From assembly GCA_947447465.1 (NCBI GenBank), contig CANFKE010000002.1:124001-188000 (forward strand): 64,000 nucleotides of DNA, in the 5' to 3' direction. The DNA comes from Chitinophagaceae bacterium (GTDB taxonomy: Bacteria; Bacteroidota; Bacteroidia; Chitinophagales; Chitinophagaceae). Each line of letters opens with the position of its first letter. Position 1 is the first letter of the stretch. A program made the position numbers and the translations under genes. Below, piece after piece: positions 62,276 to 64,000 of the stretch. The notes beneath the pieces are model-generated. The model was not told where the DNA came from, made no database searches, and was given only the letters and a program-made list of their open reading frames with translations.

Positions 62276-63253
62276 TTACTTATTAAGGTTAAACAAGCTG
62301 TCCACAAATTCTTCCTTTTTAAAGATCTGCAGATCTTCCATGCGTTCACCCACGCCTATATATTTAACGGGTATCTTGAACTGATTGGCTATGGCCAATA
62401 CTACACCACCTTTTGCTGTGCCATCTAATTTAGTAATAGCAATGGCTGTAACCTTGGTAGCAGCAGTAAAGTGTTTAGCTTGTTCTATAGCGTTCTGGCC
62501 TGTACTGCCATCAAGTACCAATAAGACTTCGTGTGGCGCATCGGGCATTTTCTTTGAGATGACCCTGCGGATCTTGCTGAGCTCATCCATAAGGTGAGCT
62601 TTATTGTGTAAGCGACCAGCGGTGTCGATGATCACTACATCACTATTACGAGACAGTCCTGTTTCAACAGCTTCAAAAGCAACTGCACTCGGATCGCTAC
62701 CCATATCTTTTTTCACGATAGGTACACCAACACGTTCGCTCCAGATAACTAATTGATCAACAGCTGCTGCTCTAAATGTATCTGCAGCACCCAATAAAAC
62801 ATTTTTGCCTCTTTTTTTGAAATTGTAAGATAGTTTACCAATTGTAGTGGTCTTACCTACTCCGTTGACACCAACTACTAGTATCACATAGGGATGCTTT
62901 CCCGGAGGGGTATCGAAAGTGGTAAATTCATTAGACTGTGCATCAGTGAGCATAGACATGATCTCCTCCTGAAGGATACCATTAAGCTGAGCAGTGCCTA
63001 TATATTTGTCTTTTGCTACTCTTTCTTCAATTCGTTTGATAATAGCAACGGTTGTTTCGACCCCAACGTCAGCACCAATAAGTGCGTCTTCGAGCTGATC
63101 CAACACCTCGGCATCAACGGTATCTTTACCTGCAATTGCCTTGGTAAGCTTTGAGAAAAATCCTTCTTTGGTTTTTTTTAGTCCTTCGTCCAGCGCTACT
63201 TTTTCTTCTTCCTGCTCTTTGTTGCGTTTAAAGAGTTTATCAAATAACCCCAT
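62276..63253 (-). CDS. ftsY: Signal recognition particle receptor FtsY
   Basis: SRP receptor GTPase that brings ribosomes making membrane proteins to the Sec channel. It is 325 aa. A short charged N-terminus (KLFKRNKEQEEEKVALDEG) leads into the helical N domain and the G domain. G1 is VGVNGVGKTTTIGKL, DTFRAAAVDQL follows, G3 is DTAGRLHNK and G4 TKLDGTAKGG. The short acidic A region is usual in Bacteroidota. Confidence 0.95.
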   Translation of the reverse strand: MGLFDKLFKRNKEQEEEKVALDEGLKKTKEGFFSKLTKAIAGKDTVDAEVLDQLEDALIGADVGVETTVAIIKRIEERVAKDKYIGTAQLNGILQEEIMSMLTDAQSNEFTTFDTPPGKHPYVILVVGVNGVGKTTTIGKLSYNFKKRGKNVLLGAADTFRAAAVDQLVIWSERVGVPIVKKDMGSDPSAVAFEAVETGLSRNSDVVIIDTAGRLHNKAHLMDELSKIRRVISKKMPDAPHEVLLVLDGSTGQNAIEQAKHFTAATKVTAIAITKLDGTAKGGVVLAIANQFKIPVKYIGVGERMEDLQIFKKEEFVDSLFNLNK

Positions 63254-63497
63254 GATGTATTTTTAGAAACACTGCAAAAGTAATAAATATAAAAATGGAG
63301 CAGGTAAGGAATTCTACTGAAAATGTTAAGAAAATCAAGGTAATCAGCATAAATGCCTCTTTATTTCCCCCAATAGTTCAGAAATGGATAGCATTATAAG
63401 AACAATATGGTGCAATTTTGGTCCATTCTTTACGTTAACCAGACATTGGTGGTCACATTAGCAGATGGCATTTTATATAAAACCTTATTTTAGCGCA
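63254..63497. other. Divergent intergenic region between ftsY and the peptidase gene
   Basis: About 240 AT-rich bases; promoters for both genes are expected. No clear motif was identified. Confidence 0.3.
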
Positions 63498-64000
63498 ATG
63501 AAGGCATTTTTTTCAGCAGTATTATTATTATCAGTTCTCCATACCTCTGCACAAACCTATTGGCAACAACATGTTGCTACGAAAATAGATGTAAAGCTCG
63601 ATGACGAAAACCACTTTTTGCATGCCAATGAGGAATTTATTTACACCAATAATTCACCTGACACATTAAAGAGCTTATACATTCATCTTTGGCCGAATGC
63701 ATACAAAAATGATCAAACACCATTTGCCCAACAACAAGATAGGAATGGCAATACCTCATTCTATTATTCATCTAAGGCAGATAAAGGTTATATAGACAGT
63801 CTGGATTTTACAGTAGATGGCAGAAGTGTGGAGCATTATATTGCTGAAAACACCCCGGATATTGCACGTATAGATCTGAAATATCCGTTGTTGCCCGGCA
63901 AAAGCGTAAAAGTTGCTACTCCGTTTCTGGTGAAGATCCCCAAGGTGTTTTCGAGAATGGGGCATACTGACCAGGCATATTTTATATCTCAGTGGTTTCC
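63498..64000 (+). CDS. M1-family (gluzincin) metallopeptidase-like protein, N-terminal part (partial)
   Basis: From the ATG at 63498 the frame stays open to the window edge (167 codons). A signal peptide (KAFFSAVLLLSVLHTSAQ) is followed by YWQQHVATKIDVKLDDENHF, then FIYTNNSPDTLKSLYIHLWP. This is the beta-sandwich N-domain typical of secreted M1 peptidases in Bacteroidota, where (V)x(I)xVxLDDxxHxLxxxExIxYTNNSPDTLxxLyxHLWPNAY is common. The catalytic HExxH lies beyond the window, so peptidase activity is inferred from the family only. Confidence 0.82.
   Translation, partial: MKAFFSAVLLLSVLHTSAQTYWQQHVATKIDVKLDDENHFLHANEEFIYTNNSPDTLKSLYIHLWPNAYKNDQTPFAQQQDRNGNTSFYYSSKADKGYIDSLDFTVDGRSVEHYIAENTPDIARIDLKYPLLPGKSVKVATPFLVKIPKVFSRMGHTDQAYFISQWF

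Overview
The window looks like a chromosome segment of a low-to-mid GC Bacteroidota, most likely a Chitinophagales/Chitinophagaceae-type organism. The evidence is four secreted proteins with a type IX secretion (T9SS) C-terminal sorting domain, a TTTG/TAnnTTTG promoter in front of a tRNA, FG-GAP, SBBP and NHL propeller proteins, a futalosine-pathway gene (mqnE), and almost no Shine-Dalgarno signals.

Layout. 0-6.3 kb: start of a TrmH-like rRNA/tRNA methyltransferase (cut by the window edge), a 1312-residue membrane NRPS-like protein with the domain order of epsilon-poly-lysine synthetase, an exbB-exbD pair and a lipoprotein MsrA. 6.46-29.45 kb: an accessory island. It starts at tRNA-Ser(UGA) and a beheaded tyrosine recombinase, then a truncated secreted protein, an SBBP propeller protein, a gene graveyard (broken histidine kinase and broken AbiEii-type toxin), a 4692-residue secreted protein built of eight TIG plus seven-blade FG-GAP modules, and a LytTR regulator with a TPR histidine kinase. 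It ends near a stray tRNA 3' end that shares 18 bp with the tRNA-Ser. A diverged 260-bp direct repeat lies inside it.

29.6-34.7 kb: an ABC-HlyD-TolC export operon whose ATPase has a degenerate signature and H-loop, facing a TetR gene, with related palindromes near both. 35.1-40.4 kb: a tight six-gene minus-strand operon (icd, purK, purE, an 87-residue unknown, a DUF6671-like zinc-ribbon protein, a Sua5/TsaC protein). 40.6-45.6 kb: plus-strand genes rarA, an MBL-fold hydrolase, lptB and a GH3-family protein. 45.6-51.4 kb: minus-strand arginyl-transferase-like protein, NHL-repeat T9SS protein, T9SS esterase and an APC amino-acid permease. 51.6-55.3 kb: a repeat-rich secreted protein, two small membrane proteins, lipB and a small unknown protein.

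55.4-56.55 kb is gene-free, with five consecutive short hairpins and a 280-bp tandem repeat (2.3 copies). 56.6-64 kb is core: mqnE, a bifunctional-nuclease-domain protein, parC, a cysteine-free sirtuin, ftsY and the start of an M1-type peptidase. The core genes serve translation, replication, cofactor and purine synthesis. The accessory genes are mostly surface or secreted proteins. No rRNA, CRISPR array, intact insertion sequence or replication origin was seen.
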